33,937 nt of DNA from an uncultured Bacteroidales bacterium. Its GTDB lineage: Bacteria; Bacteroidota; Bacteroidia; Bacteroidales; UBA932. Under the pieces are notes generated by a model. That model was not told the origin of the DNA and searched no databases. It was given only the letters and a program-made list of their open reading frames with translations. A program made the translations under genes and the position numbers. The stretch's first letter is position 1, and every line of letters begins with the position of its first letter. The stretch is taken from NCBI GenBank assembly GCA_944322575.1, contig CALUPK010000079.1, forward strand, positions 1 through 33,937. The letters run 5' to 3'. Shown here piece after piece: positions 24,311-32,836 of the stretch.

Positions 24311-25687
24311 CTACTTGTCGATGACGGGGACCTCGTCCTTGGAGTATTCGTCGAGGCGTTTCTCCCACAGCCAGTAGCGGGTCTCTCGGACGAGGACACC
24401 GGAGAGCAGCAGCAGGGAGATGAGGTTCGGGATGGCCATCAGGGCGTTCATCATGTCGGCTAAGTTCCACACTATCGAGAGGTTGGCAACAGCTCCGACG
24501 AAGATGCCTATGATGAACAGTATCCGGTAGACGATGGTGGCCTTGCGTCCGCCGAGGTACTCGATGCAGCGCTCGCCGTAGTAGGACCAGCCGAGGATGG
24601 TGGAGAATGCAAAGGTCACGATGCCTACGCTCAGGATAATCGGGCCGACTACCGGTATGACGCCGAAGGCCTGTGAGGTCAGGGTCTCGCTGGCGGAGTC
24701 GATGCCGTTGGGGGCTATCACGCAACTTACCAGGACGAGGCCTGTCATGGCGCAGACCACGACGGTGTCCCAGAAGGTGCCGGTCGAGGAGACGAGGGCC
24801 TGGCGGACGGGGTTGCGGGTCTGGGCGGCTGCGGCGGCGATGGGGGCGGAGCCGAGGCCGGACTCGTTGGAGAACAGTCCGCGGGCGATACCGAAGCGGC
24901 AGGCGGTCATGATGGTCGAGCCGACGAATCCGCCGCCGGCGGCCTGGGGCGAAAAGGCGGAGGTGACGATGACGCGGATGGTCTCGCCGAGGTATTCGAA
25001 GTTGATGCACAGGATCACTATGCAGCCGATGATGTAGAACAGGGCCATGAAGGGTACGAGCCATGTGCAGACCTTGGATATACCCTTGATGCCGAAGAGC
25101 ACCACTAAGGCGGTGAGGATGGTGATGACTATGCCGCTGGCTACGGGCGGGATGTGCAGGTTCTCGTCGAGGAGCATGGAGATGGCGTTGGACTGCACCA
25201 TGTTGCCTATGCCGAAGGAGGCCACTACGGCGAAGATGGCGAAGAGCACTCCGAGCCACTTGGCCTTGAGCCCGCGCTCGAGGGCGTACATCGGGCCGCC
25301 GAGGATGTGTCCGTCTTTCTTGATTTTTACCCGGTATTTTACTGCCAGCAGGGCCTCGGAATACTTCGTGGCCATACCGAATACGCCTGTGAGCCAGCAC
25401 CAGAGCACGGCTCCGGGACCTCCGAGGGTGATGGCCGTGGCCACTCCCACGATGTTGCCGGTGCCGATGGTGGCGGCTAAGGCTGTGGCTAAGGCGCCGA
25501 ACTGGCTGACGTCTCCGTGCTCTGTCTTGTCCTTGGTGACGGAGAGCCTGATGGCCTTGAATATTTTGAGCTGAGGGAATCTGAGTCTGACAGTCAGATA
25601 GATGTGAGTGCCGAGAAGCAGGATGATGAGGGGCCATCCCCAGAGAAACGAGGCGATAGAGGCGATGATGTCGGATAGTGTCTGCAT
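24311..25687 (-). CDS. Sodium:alanine/glycine symporter (AGCS family)
   Basis: This is a 458-residue membrane protein with about 11 helices. It carries the AGCS signature region TLGGPGAVLWCWLTGVFGMATKY, plus GNIVGVATAI and NESGLGSAPIAAAAAQT, the sodium- and substrate-binding helices of AlsT/DagA-type carriers. It imports alanine or glycine with Na+ across the inner membrane. The C-terminus is short and charged (WEKRLDEYSKDEVPVIDK). It diverges from blaI across a 114-base region. A 457-residue open frame lies over it in another reading frame of the same strand but is Arg/His-rich and not a gene. The substrate is assumed from the family. Confidence 0.93.
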   Translation of the reverse strand: MQTLSDIIASIASFLWGWPLIILLLGTHIYLTVRLRFPQLKIFKAIRLSVTKDKTEHGDVSQFGALATALAATIGTGNIVGVATAITLGGPGAVLWCWLTGVFGMATKYSEALLAVKYRVKIKKDGHILGGPMYALERGLKAKWLGVLFAIFAVVASFGIGNMVQSNAISMLLDENLHIPPVASGIVITILTALVVLFGIKGISKVCTWLVPFMALFYIIGCIVILCINFEYLGETIRVIVTSAFSPQAAGGGFVGSTIMTACRFGIARGLFSNESGLGSAPIAAAAAQTRNPVRQALVSSTGTFWDTVVVCAMTGLVLVSCVIAPNGIDSASETLTSQAFGVIPVVGPIILSVGIVTFAFSTILGWSYYGERCIEYLGGRKATIVYRILFIIGIFVGAVANLSIVWNLADMMNALMAIPNLISLLLLSGVLVRETRYWLWEKRLDEYSKDEVPVIDK

Positions 25688-25764
25688 AGGTCAGTCTGTT
25701 GTTAAACGTCTGCGAATATATAAAAAATATCCGGGAAGAATATCTGTTGTGTTCCGGTTTTTCT

Positions 25765-25772
25765 TAACTTTG
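25765..25772 (+). promoter_or_regulatory. -7 box of blaI-blaR1
   Basis: TAACTTTG followed by TAAGAC is a canonical Bacteroidota -7 element, 29 bases before the blaI ATG. A TTG at 25747-25749 is a weak -33 candidate. Confidence 0.65.
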
Positions 25773-25785
25773 TAAGACTGAAAAA

Positions 25786-25796
25786 TACAATCTGTA
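25786..25796. promoter_or_regulatory. Putative BlaI/MecI-type operator
   Basis: TACA-ATC-TGTA is an inverted repeat of the TACA/TGTA half-sites used by BlaI/MecI repressors. It lies between the -7 box and the blaI ATG, where binding would block initiation. Known staphylococcal sites have a 2-base centre; here it is 3. Confidence 0.45.
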
Positions 25797-25801
25797 ATAT
25801 T

Positions 25802-26167
25802 ATGAGAAGTGAAATTACAAAACGCGAGGAGGAGGTGATGAACCTGCTCTGGGAAAACGGCCCCCTGACAGTGGCCGAGATGCTGGCGCTGTATCCTGAT
25901 CCCAAGCCTCATTTCAACACTGTTTCTACTATGGTGCGCTCTTTGGAAAAAAAAGGTTTCACCACACACACGCCCGAGGGACTGTCATACCGCTATTCGG
26001 CTACTATGAACCGCGAGCAGTACGGTCAGAGGTATCTGGGCGGAGTGGTCCGCGACTATCTGGACAACTCCTACAAGAAGGTCGTCTCCCAGTTTGTGGA
26101 AAGTGAACGCCTGAGCGTGGACGATCTCAAGTCGATAATCGAGATGATCGAGAAAGAAGGCAGATAA
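25802..26167 (+). CDS. blaI: BlaI/MecI/CopY-family transcriptional repressor
   Basis: This is a 121-residue protein with the N-terminal winged helix typical of BlaI: ITKREEEVMNLLWENGPLTVAEML, then HFNTVSTMVRSLEKKGF as the recognition helix region. The C-terminal dimerisation helices follow (VVSQFVESERLSVDDLKSIIEMIEK). It should bind as a dimer to TACA/TGTA-type operators, one of which lies just upstream, so autoregulation is likely. The BlaR1-like peptidase gene starts 8 bases later, forming the classic sensor-repressor pair; in that system the peptidase signals cleavage of the repressor. No beta-lactamase gene is present in the window, so the controlled genes are elsewhere or are this operon itself. 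Confidence 0.92.
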   Translation: MRSEITKREEEVMNLLWENGPLTVAEMLALYPDPKPHFNTVSTMVRSLEKKGFTTHTPEGLSYRYSATMNREQYGQRYLGGVVRDYLDNSYKKVVSQFVESERLSVDDLKSIIEMIEKEGR

Positions 26168-26175
26168 ACTGAGTG

Positions 26176-27522
26176 ATGAACGGTCTGCTTACATACGCTG
26201 TCGGTTCGGCTGCGGTGCTGGCGGTGCTGTGGGGTGGTTTCCGGCTGTTGCTGCGCTCGCAGAAGATATTCAGGGTCAATAGAGCTCTGCTCAATACGAT
26301 TCTGTATTTCTCTCTATGTGCTCCGCTCCTGCTGTCCCGTCTGAGTATTCCCGTGTCCGAGCGTGCTCCGGAAGTGGTGGGTGTAATGACACTCGCAGGG
26401 GTGACTGTGTCCTCCGATGGCTCCCGTCCGGCTGCAATGGCGGAGAACAGCAGTACCCCCGCCTGGCTTCCGGAAGTGCTGACGGCGGTGTATGCGGCAG
26501 GTGCAGTTGCCACTCTGCTGACCCATGTGCTGATTCCGGCTGCCGCTGCGGCGGCGCTCCTGCTGAGAGGACGTCGCTTCAGGGCCTTATCCGGCGGACA
26601 TGTGGTGACAGTGGTTTCCGTCCCGGCCCGAAGGGGCCGCAGGGTGGAGCCGATGAGCTGGCTCGGCGTTATTTTCCTTCCGGCAGAAGAGGATTATGAC
26701 AACGACAGCTACGTCATAAGGCACGAGCTTGCCCATATCCGCATGATGCATTCGCCCATATTGCTCAATGCCTCCCTGATGCTGTGCCTCCAGTGGTTCA
26801 ATCCGGCGGCGTGGCTGTTGCTCCGCGACCTGAGGCAGAACTGCGAGTTCGAGGCGGATGACGCTGTCCTTGCCTCAGGAGCCGACCGGAAGGAATACCA
26901 GCTCTCTTTAGTGGGGCAGGCTGCAAAGGGGATGGCCGTGTCCTTGGCCAACCCTTTCCGGAATTCTAATCTGTACCGGCGTATAGCGATGATCCAGAAG
27001 GCAGTCCCGGAGCGGAAGGTCTATGCCCGTCTGCTGTATGTGGTGCCGGTGCTGATGGCGGCGGCTGTGATATTTGCCGAACCGCTTGTTCCGGCGGCAG
27101 CCATGCCGGCAGAAACCGGGGCGGGGAACATGACCGGGTCTTCTGCGTACGTACCGGATCCAGTACCTGTGCCATATACTTTAGTAGAGCAGCCTCCTCT
27201 GTTTATGGGAGGTGACGACGATGATTTTGTAGCCTGGGTGTTCTCCGCGATACAATATCCCGCGGAGGCCGTAGCCTCCGACGCAGCGGCGAGAGTGACA
27301 GTCCAGTTCAAAATACGCAAGACAGGCGAAGTCTCGGATATCCGGACGCTCCGTGTAGAGGTCAAAGGCACGGTGGTAGAGGATTTTGACTACAATATAT
27401 TCTCCGAAGCCGTAGTCGATGTGGTAGGCCGGTCCCCCGGATGGACTCCGGGATATCAGCATGGCAAGCCTGTGGATGTGGTGTACAACTTCCCTGTGGA
27501 TTTCCGGCTCAAAAACGAATAA
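26176..27522 (+). CDS. BlaR1-like M56 membrane zinc peptidase with C-terminal TonB-like domain
   Basis: This is a 448-residue protein from the ATG at 26176; a GTG one codon earlier is also possible. It has N-terminal membrane helices, an M56 peptidase core with the zinc motif HELAH (H183, E184, H187), and the downstream NCEFEADDAVL helix that supplies the third ligand. A further membrane segment lies near 290-310. The C-terminal part, from about 340 (PPLFMGGDDDDFVAWVF, later GKPVDVVYNFPVDF), resembles a TonB C-terminal domain rather than a penicillin-binding sensor. In the BlaR1 model the sensor activates the peptidase, which leads to loss of BlaI. The ligand here is unknown. It is followed by rlmN after 7 bases. 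Confidence 0.88.
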   Translation: MNGLLTYAVGSAAVLAVLWGGFRLLLRSQKIFRVNRALLNTILYFSLCAPLLLSRLSIPVSERAPEVVGVMTLAGVTVSSDGSRPAAMAENSSTPAWLPEVLTAVYAAGAVATLLTHVLIPAAAAAALLLRGRRFRALSGGHVVTVVSVPARRGRRVEPMSWLGVIFLPAEEDYDNDSYVIRHELAHIRMMHSPILLNASLMLCLQWFNPAAWLLLRDLRQNCEFEADDAVLASGADRKEYQLSLVGQAAKGMAVSLANPFRNSNLYRRIAMIQKAVPERKVYARLLYVVPVLMAAAVIFAEPLVPAAAMPAETGAGNMTGSSAYVPDPVPVPYTLVEQPPLFMGGDDDDFVAWVFSAIQYPAEAVASDAAARVTVQFKIRKTGEVSDIRTLRVEVKGTVVEDFDYNIFSEAVVDVVGRSPGWTPGYQHGKPVDVVYNFPVDFRLKNE

Positions 27523-27529
27523 TACGCCT

Positions 27530-28567
27530 ATGGAGCCTCTTTTAGGAAAAAATATAGAAGAACTTAAGGCCGTCTGCGCTCAGTACGGCCTTAAGCCTTT
27601 CGCAGCCTCACAGATAGCTGACTGGCTCTACAGAAAGCAGGTGCGTACCATCGATGAGATGACCAACTTGCCCAAGGCGGCCCGCATGGAGCTCGCCCGG
27701 CATTACGAGGTGGGCCGCACTGCCTACGTTGACCTTATCTCCTCTGTGGACGGCACGAAAAAGTACCTTTTCCCCTTCGGCCCGGGGGTTGAGGCTGTGA
27801 TGATACCGGACAAGGACCGGAGCACGCTCTGCGTCTCCTCCCAGAAAGGGTGCCGGATGGGATGCCGCTTCTGCATGACCGGACGCGGCGGATGGCACGG
27901 TAATCTCACTCCTGCCGGGATTCTCTCCCAGTTCATGGAAGTGGACGAGGCCGCTGAACTGACCAATACGGTGTTTATGGGTATGGGCGAGCCGTTGGAC
28001 AACTGGGACAGCGTCCGCCGTGTGATAGAGATATTGACCGCTCCCTGGGGGTTCGGATGGAGCCCCAAGCGCATTACACTCTCCACCATAGGTGTGACGG
28101 CGGATGCCCGTACGGGGGAGTCGCCTCTGCGCCGTTTCATGGATGAGTGTACCTGTCATTTGGCCGTCAGCCTGCATAATCCATTTTCCGAAGAGAGGGC
28201 TGAGCTCATGCCGATGGAAAGGGCCTTTCCGCTGAACAGGACATTGTCCTTGATAAGGGAGTATGATTTCACGGGGCAGCGGAGAGTGAGCTTCGAGTAT
28301 ATTATGTTTGCAGGGGTGAACGATGACAAGCGGCATGCCGATGCCCTCGCCCGGATGCTCCGCGGTCTGGAGTGCAGGGTCAACCTGATCCGTTTTCACC
28401 GCATCCCCGATTCGCCCTTAGCACCTTCGCCGATGCCGGTCATAGAGCAGTTCAAGGACAGGCTCAATTCGGCCGGAGTCCTGACCACCCTGAGGGCTTC
28501 CCGGGGAGAGGATATTCTCGCCGCATGCGGAATGCTCAGCGGCAAGGGACGCGATACGTCCCGTTAG
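27530..28567 (+). CDS. rlmN: Dual-specificity 23S rRNA/tRNA adenine C2-methyltransferase
   Basis: This is a 345-residue radical-SAM enzyme starting at the ATG at 27530; an upstream in-frame extension overlaps blaR1 and is not conserved. The [4Fe-4S] motif CRMGCRFC gives C108, C112 and C115, and MGMGEPLDN is the SAM-binding signature of RlmN. C333 in ILAACGML is the expected methyl-carrying cysteine, equivalent to the second catalytic Cys of E. coli RlmN. It methylates A2503 of 23S rRNA and A37 of some tRNAs in the cytoplasm. The gap from the blaR1-like gene is only 7 bases, so it is probably co-transcribed with it, though the functions are unrelated. Length and motifs are standard. Confidence 0.95.
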   Translation: MEPLLGKNIEELKAVCAQYGLKPFAASQIADWLYRKQVRTIDEMTNLPKAARMELARHYEVGRTAYVDLISSVDGTKKYLFPFGPGVEAVMIPDKDRSTLCVSSQKGCRMGCRFCMTGRGGWHGNLTPAGILSQFMEVDEAAELTNTVFMGMGEPLDNWDSVRRVIEILTAPWGFGWSPKRITLSTIGVTADARTGESPLRRFMDECTCHLAVSLHNPFSEERAELMPMERAFPLNRTLSLIREYDFTGQRRVSFEYIMFAGVNDDKRHADALARMLRGLECRVNLIRFHRIPDSPLAPSPMPVIEQFKDRLNSAGVLTTLRASRGEDILAACGMLSGKGRDTSR

Positions 28568-28603
28568 GATGTATTGATTTTAACACTAAAACTTAACTAA
28601 GAT

Positions 28604-31003
28604 ATGAGGATTATACGTGATGTTATCTTGCTTGCGGCGGTAGTGCTGCTTCCATTGAGTGCTCTTGCCTATCCGGTCGTGGACACGGCGGTGCGTAAAG
28701 AGAGACCCAAGGTAGGGGTGGTTCTCAGCGGCGGAGGTGCCAAGGGCTCTGCACATATCGGAGCGCTGAAGGTCATAGAGGAGATGGGCATACCAGTGGA
28801 TTTCGTGACCGGAACCAGTATGGGCTCCATCATCGGCGGACTCTACAGTCTCGGCTACAGTCCGGATGAGATGGACTCGCTCATCAGCAGTGTGGACTGG
28901 TCCATCATCATGAGCAACAATGTTACCCGTAATCAGCTCTCCTTCCTCGACAAGGAGCACAAATCCATGTATCTGCTGACTATACCGTTTACCACCGCGG
29001 CCTCACTCGAGAGAAAGATGGAAGCCGGGCGCAGCCGCAGGGAACAGGAGTCCTCTGGCGAGAAGCTGACGTCGGTAGGGGGCGCAGGTACATTTGTGGG
29101 TTCTCTTCCGGCCGGATTCATCAACGGCAACAATGTGGAGAACCTGCTCAATTCGCTCTCGGTAGGTTATCAGGACTCGATAGACTTTGATTCCATGCCC
29201 ATACCCTATGCATGTGTGGCGACAGATATGGTTACAGGTCAGGAAGTGGTCTTTCACAGCGGATACCTTTCCAAGGCCATCAGGGCAAGTATGGCGATTC
29301 CGGGAGTATTCTCGCCCGTGAGGATGGGCAATATGGTTTTAGTTGACGGCGGTATGCTCAACAATTTCCCTGTGGATATATGCCGTGCGATGGGAGCAGA
29401 TATAATAATAGGTGTGCGGGTATCCAGCACCCTGAAAGGTGACCCGGACGCTCTGAACTCCCTGCCGCAGCTGATAGACCAGATCATGGGAGTAGTGACT
29501 CAGCGCAAGTCCAATGACAATATTGCCTCATGTGACATCTTCATCGAGCCCGATGTCACCGGCTACGGTCCCATGAGTTTCGACTCTGCCAGTATCCGTA
29601 AGCTGGTACACAACGGATATGTGGCCGCGGACAGACACAGGGATGAGCTTAGGGAGCTGAAGCAGATGCTGGATTCTTACGGGCCGTGCGGCAAGCAGCT
29701 CCAGGCTCCCCGGGCCCGCAGTATGGACAGCGACACTCTGACTATCAGTTCCATATCGGTTACCGGTGTCGGGCTCAAGGATGGAGAGTGGCTGTTGAGA
29801 AAGTCAAGGCTGCTGAAACATAAGCGGATGACAGGCAGTCAGATAGATAAAGCTGTGGCGATGTTCTATGGGACAGGTGCATTCTCCAAGATAACATATA
29901 CCTTGGAGATGAACCCGGAAGACACCACGTGGCAGGTCAATATAGCCTTGGTTCCGGATGTTCCACACAACTTCGGATTCGGCTTCCGTTTCGACTCTCA
30001 GGAGGCCGCTGCCATCCTGCTTGGCTTGGGTATCAACGAGCAGAAGCTCACAGGTGTCAAGTTCAATGTCTCGACCCGTCTGAGCTACAATCCCTGGGCC
30101 AAGGTACAGGTGTCATTTGTCCCCAGGGTCATACCCCGCTTCAACCTGTCCTACTCTTTCAGAAAAGAGGAGACAAACATCACCAACGGAGGCCGTACTT
30201 ATGCCAATGCTTTGTACTACAATCAGATAGTTAAAGCCTATTTCTCAGAATACCATTCGCGGTTCCTGAGTACTGAACTCGGCCTCAGCTATGAGAATTT
30301 TATTTATGAGCACTATTTCCAGCATATTCTCGACGGTGGGACCATGCTCCCTATAGGAAGTGACGCTGTGTATACAAGCTCCTATCTCGGAGCTTACGGA
30401 AGGCTGATGTTCGACAGCAAGGACCGTTCGTCCTTTGCTACCCGGGGAGTGGAATTCGTCCTTGACGGCAGTTGGAAATTCTACGATATGGACCGCAGGC
30501 CGGATTTCCACAAGTGGGGGTTCGGAGATGTCATGGTGTCCTTCGCATCCTATATCCCGGCATTCGGGGACAGGCTTGTGATCTCGCCTCAGGTATATGC
30601 CAGGCTTCTGATGGGAGACAACTATTTTAATGCCTACAATACGCTTATGGGAGGAGTCATGCCGGGCCGTTATGTCGCTCATCAGCTGCCTTTCATCGGC
30701 TTCAACCGTCCTGAGATGATGGAGAACACCATAGCAGTTCTCCGTACCGACTTCAGGGTCAATGTTCATGCCAAGCACTACCTTACAGCTATGGTCAACT
30801 ATGCCAGAGAGTCCGTGGACATGAACAACTTCTTCAGACCGAACCGGGAACTTGAGGACGGCCGTCTCAGTGTCGGAAACTGGTGGGGTGTGGGACTGAG
30901 ATACTCGTATGACCTGCCCATAGGTCCGGTCGATGTGGATGTCTCATGGTCCAATATGACAAATAAAGTCGGAGTGTATGTCAACCTCGGATACTATTTT
31001 TAA
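28604..31003 (+). CDS. Patatin-like phospholipase with outer-membrane beta-barrel (type Vd/PlpD-like)
   Basis: This is a 799-residue protein. It has a signal peptide at about 1-22 (hydrophobic DVILLAAVVLLPLSALA). A patatin domain follows with the oxyanion motif SGGGAKGSAHIGAL, nucleophile serine S72 in GTSMGS and catalytic D248 in VDGGMLNN. A POTRA-like segment lies at about 380-460 (ISSISVTGVGLKDGEWLL). The last 330 residues alternate aromatic strands and end in NLGYYF, with a terminal Phe as in BamA-type barrels. This is the architecture of PlpD/FplA-like lipases, which span or are exported through the outer membrane. The last 26 bases overlap recX in another frame. Substrate lipid unknown; the domain order is clear. 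Confidence 0.9.
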   Translation: MRIIRDVILLAAVVLLPLSALAYPVVDTAVRKERPKVGVVLSGGGAKGSAHIGALKVIEEMGIPVDFVTGTSMGSIIGGLYSLGYSPDEMDSLISSVDWSIIMSNNVTRNQLSFLDKEHKSMYLLTIPFTTAASLERKMEAGRSRREQESSGEKLTSVGGAGTFVGSLPAGFINGNNVENLLNSLSVGYQDSIDFDSMPIPYACVATDMVTGQEVVFHSGYLSKAIRASMAIPGVFSPVRMGNMVLVDGGMLNNFPVDICRAMGADIIIGVRVSSTLKGDPDALNSLPQLIDQIMGVVTQRKSNDNIASCDIFIEPDVTGYGPMSFDSASIRKLVHNGYVAADRHRDELRELKQMLDSYGPCGKQLQAPRARSMDSDTLTISSISVTGVGLKDGEWLLRKSRLLKHKRMTGSQIDKAVAMFYGTGAFSKITYTLEMNPEDTTWQVNIALVPDVPHNFGFGFRFDSQEAAAILLGLGINEQKLTGVKFNVSTRLSYNPWAKVQVSFVPRVIPRFNLSYSFRKEETNITNGGRTYANALYYNQIVKAYFSEYHSRFLSTELGLSYENFIYEHYFQHILDGGTMLPIGSDAVYTSSYLGAYGRLMFDSKDRSSFATRGVEFVLDGSWKFYDMDRRPDFHKWGFGDVMVSFASYIPAFGDRLVISPQVYARLLMGDNYFNAYNTLMGGVMPGRYVAHQLPFIGFNRPEMMENTIAVLRTDFRVNVHAKHYLTAMVNYARESVDMNNFFRPNRELEDGRLSVGNWWGVGLRYSYDLPIGPVDVDVSWSNMTNKVGVYVNLGYYF

Positions 31004-31436
31004 CCGTATAGCCTGGCTTTGTTCCCGCAGGGAGTACTGCAGCCGGGGTGTCCTGGACCTGCTGCGGCGCAAGGGTGTTGCAGGGGAGGAGGCCGTGGCT
31101 GTCCTTGAGCGTCTGCGTGAGGAGGGATACGTGGATGATGTCCGTTACGCCCGCGCGTTTGCCCGGGACAAGGCTCTGCTGTCAGGGTGGGGACCAAAGA
31201 AGATAGTCTATGTCCTGACATCAAAAGGAATTGCTGCGGATGTGGCCAAGACGGCCATAAGTGAAGTCAGTGAGCAGGAGAGCGCATCGCGGATGAAGGC
31301 GGTAATCAAGGGTAAATGGAAGAGTGTCAAGTCGGCAGATGTGCGGGATAGACGTGCCAAAGTTCTGAGATTCGCTCTTTCGCGTGGATATGACTGTGCC
31401 GCTGTGATAGAAGTTCTGGATTCTTTGGAGGAGTAA
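30978..31436 (+). CDS. recX: Regulatory protein RecX
   Basis: This is a 152-residue helical protein. It shows the three-helix RecX repeats: IAWLCSRREYCSRGVLDLL with the family's R(R/Y)E pattern, then EEGYVDDVRYARAFARDKA, a hallmark of the family, and a final repeat near RAKVLRFALSRGYDCAAVIEVL. RecX binds RecA filaments and limits recombination and SOS induction. It overlaps the patatin/barrel gene by 26 bases, so translation is probably coupled, although the two products share no known pathway. recA is not in the window. Start at ATG 30978 gives the standard length for Bacteroidota RecX. Confidence 0.9.
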   Translation: MSTSDTIFNRIAWLCSRREYCSRGVLDLLRRKGVAGEEAVAVLERLREEGYVDDVRYARAFARDKALLSGWGPKKIVYVLTSKGIAADVAKTAISEVSEQESASRMKAVIKGKWKSVKSADVRDRRAKVLRFALSRGYDCAAVIEVLDSLEE

Positions 31437-31457
31437 TTGGAAAAATTACTAACTTTG
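31424..31457 (+). promoter_or_regulatory. Promoter of the sugar transporter-ROK kinase operon
   Basis: TTTG at 31424-31427 and TAACTTTG at 31450-31457 form a Bacteroidota -33/-7 pair with 22-base spacing. The -33 box lies inside the end of recX. The leader to the ATG at 31493 is about 30 bases. Confidence 0.65.
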
Positions 31458-31492
31458 TAGTTTGTAAAACAAACACTAACTTTAAAAGAAAG

Positions 31493-32824
31493 ATGACTAC
31501 AACTCAGACCGTGAAGAAGAACTATGCGCTCCCCATCACAATGATGTACCTGCTGTTCTTCATGATCGCCTTCGTTACCAATCTCTGCAACCCGATGGCG
31601 GTTATCGTGAAAAATCAGTTCGAAGTTTCAAACGCTATGGCCCAGCTCGGCAACGCTGCCAATTTCATAGCCTACGCCGTCATGGGTATTCCTGCCGGTA
31701 TACTCCTCAAGAGGATAGGCTACAAAAAGACAGCGCTGACCGCTATAGCAGTAGGTTTCACCGGTGTGTTCCTCCAGTATGTCTCCGGATGGAACGCAGT
31801 GCAGAGCTACGGTGTGTATCTTGCCGGAGCCTTTATCGCAGGATTCTGCATGTGTATGCTGAATACTGTCGTGAATCCTATGCTGAATACCCTCGGCGGA
31901 GGCGGTAAGAGGGGCAACCAGCTGATTCAGTTCGGCGGCGTGGGCAACTCTCTGGCTGCAACTTTCGTGACTATCTTCGTAGGAGCTCTCGTAGGAGACG
32001 CTTCCAAGGCTCAGATATCAGATGCCACTCCGGCTCTGTTCATAGCACTGGGTATTTTCCTGCTGGTGTTCATCGTACTGTCTTTCGTCAGGATTCCCGA
32101 GCCTGAGCTTGAGAAGGCCTCGGAGGCAGCAGAGAAACCGGCCGTGTCTTCTACAGGTAAGCGCTACAGCGCATTCTCCTTCCGTCATTTCAATCTCGGT
32201 ATCATAGCTATCTTCCTGTACATGGGTGTCGAGGTCGGTATTCCTACTTACGTCCTCCAGTACCTTTCTACAGCTACAGACGCCGCTACTCCCGGTTTCG
32301 GAATGGACTCCGGAGTGGCAGCATCCATAGCCGGAGTGTTCTGGCTGATGATGCTTGTCGGCCGTCTTTGCGGAGGTCTGCTCGGAGGACGCTTCTCCAG
32401 CCGGGCACAGATACTCTTCGTATCATCTGTCTGCATACTGTTCATCGTCCTCGGTATGCTTCTGCCGACTTCGTCCACAGTGCGTTTCTTCGGATTCGAA
32501 GGATCTACCGGACATTTTGTGTCAGCTGACATCCCCGTCGGTATGGTGCTGCTCGTGCTCTGCGGTCTGTGTACCTCGGTATGCTGGGGCGGTATATTCA
32601 ACATGGCCGTTGAGGGTCTGGGCAAATATACATCGGTAGCTTCAGGCATGTTCATGACTATGGTCTGCGGCGGCGGTATCCTCATTCCGCTTCAGGGCGC
32701 CATCGCTGACGCCACAGGTTCGTTCTTGGTGAGCTTCGCCGTTCCTCTGGTATGTGCAGCCTACATCTTCTTCTATGCGTTGATTGGCTACAAGAATGTC
32801 AACAAGGATATTGTAACTGAATAA
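31493..32824 (+). CDS. MFS sugar transporter, FucP/glucose-galactose type
   Basis: This is a 443-residue protein with 12 predicted membrane helices and a central cytoplasmic loop of about 25 charged residues (ELEKASEAAEKPAVSS). It begins TVKKNYALPITMMYLLFFMIAFVTNLCNP and contains PAGILLKRIGYKKT and NTLGGGGKRGNQLIQFGGVGNS, patterns of the FHS/FucP branch of the major facilitator family that import glucose, galactose or fucose with H+ or Na+. The ROK kinase gene follows after 12 bases, which suggests uptake then phosphorylation of the same hexose, most simply glucose. It has its own promoter upstream. The exact sugar is inferred from the neighbour. Confidence 0.9.
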   Translation: MTTTQTVKKNYALPITMMYLLFFMIAFVTNLCNPMAVIVKNQFEVSNAMAQLGNAANFIAYAVMGIPAGILLKRIGYKKTALTAIAVGFTGVFLQYVSGWNAVQSYGVYLAGAFIAGFCMCMLNTVVNPMLNTLGGGGKRGNQLIQFGGVGNSLAATFVTIFVGALVGDASKAQISDATPALFIALGIFLLVFIVLSFVRIPEPELEKASEAAEKPAVSSTGKRYSAFSFRHFNLGIIAIFLYMGVEVGIPTYVLQYLSTATDAATPGFGMDSGVAASIAGVFWLMMLVGRLCGGLLGGRFSSRAQILFVSSVCILFIVLGMLLPTSSTVRFFGFEGSTGHFVSADIPVGMVLLVLCGLCTSVCWGGIFNMAVEGLGKYTSVASGMFMTMVCGGGILIPLQGAIADATGSFLVSFAVPLVCAAYIFFYALIGYKNVNKDIVTE

Positions 32825-32836
32825 TAACTGGACATC

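Noticed and set aside
24264-25637. 457-codon minus-strand frame over the AGCS symporter
   Set aside because: The conceptual protein is extremely rich in Arg, His and Pro and has no motif. The overlapping symporter frame has clear family signatures and membrane helices.
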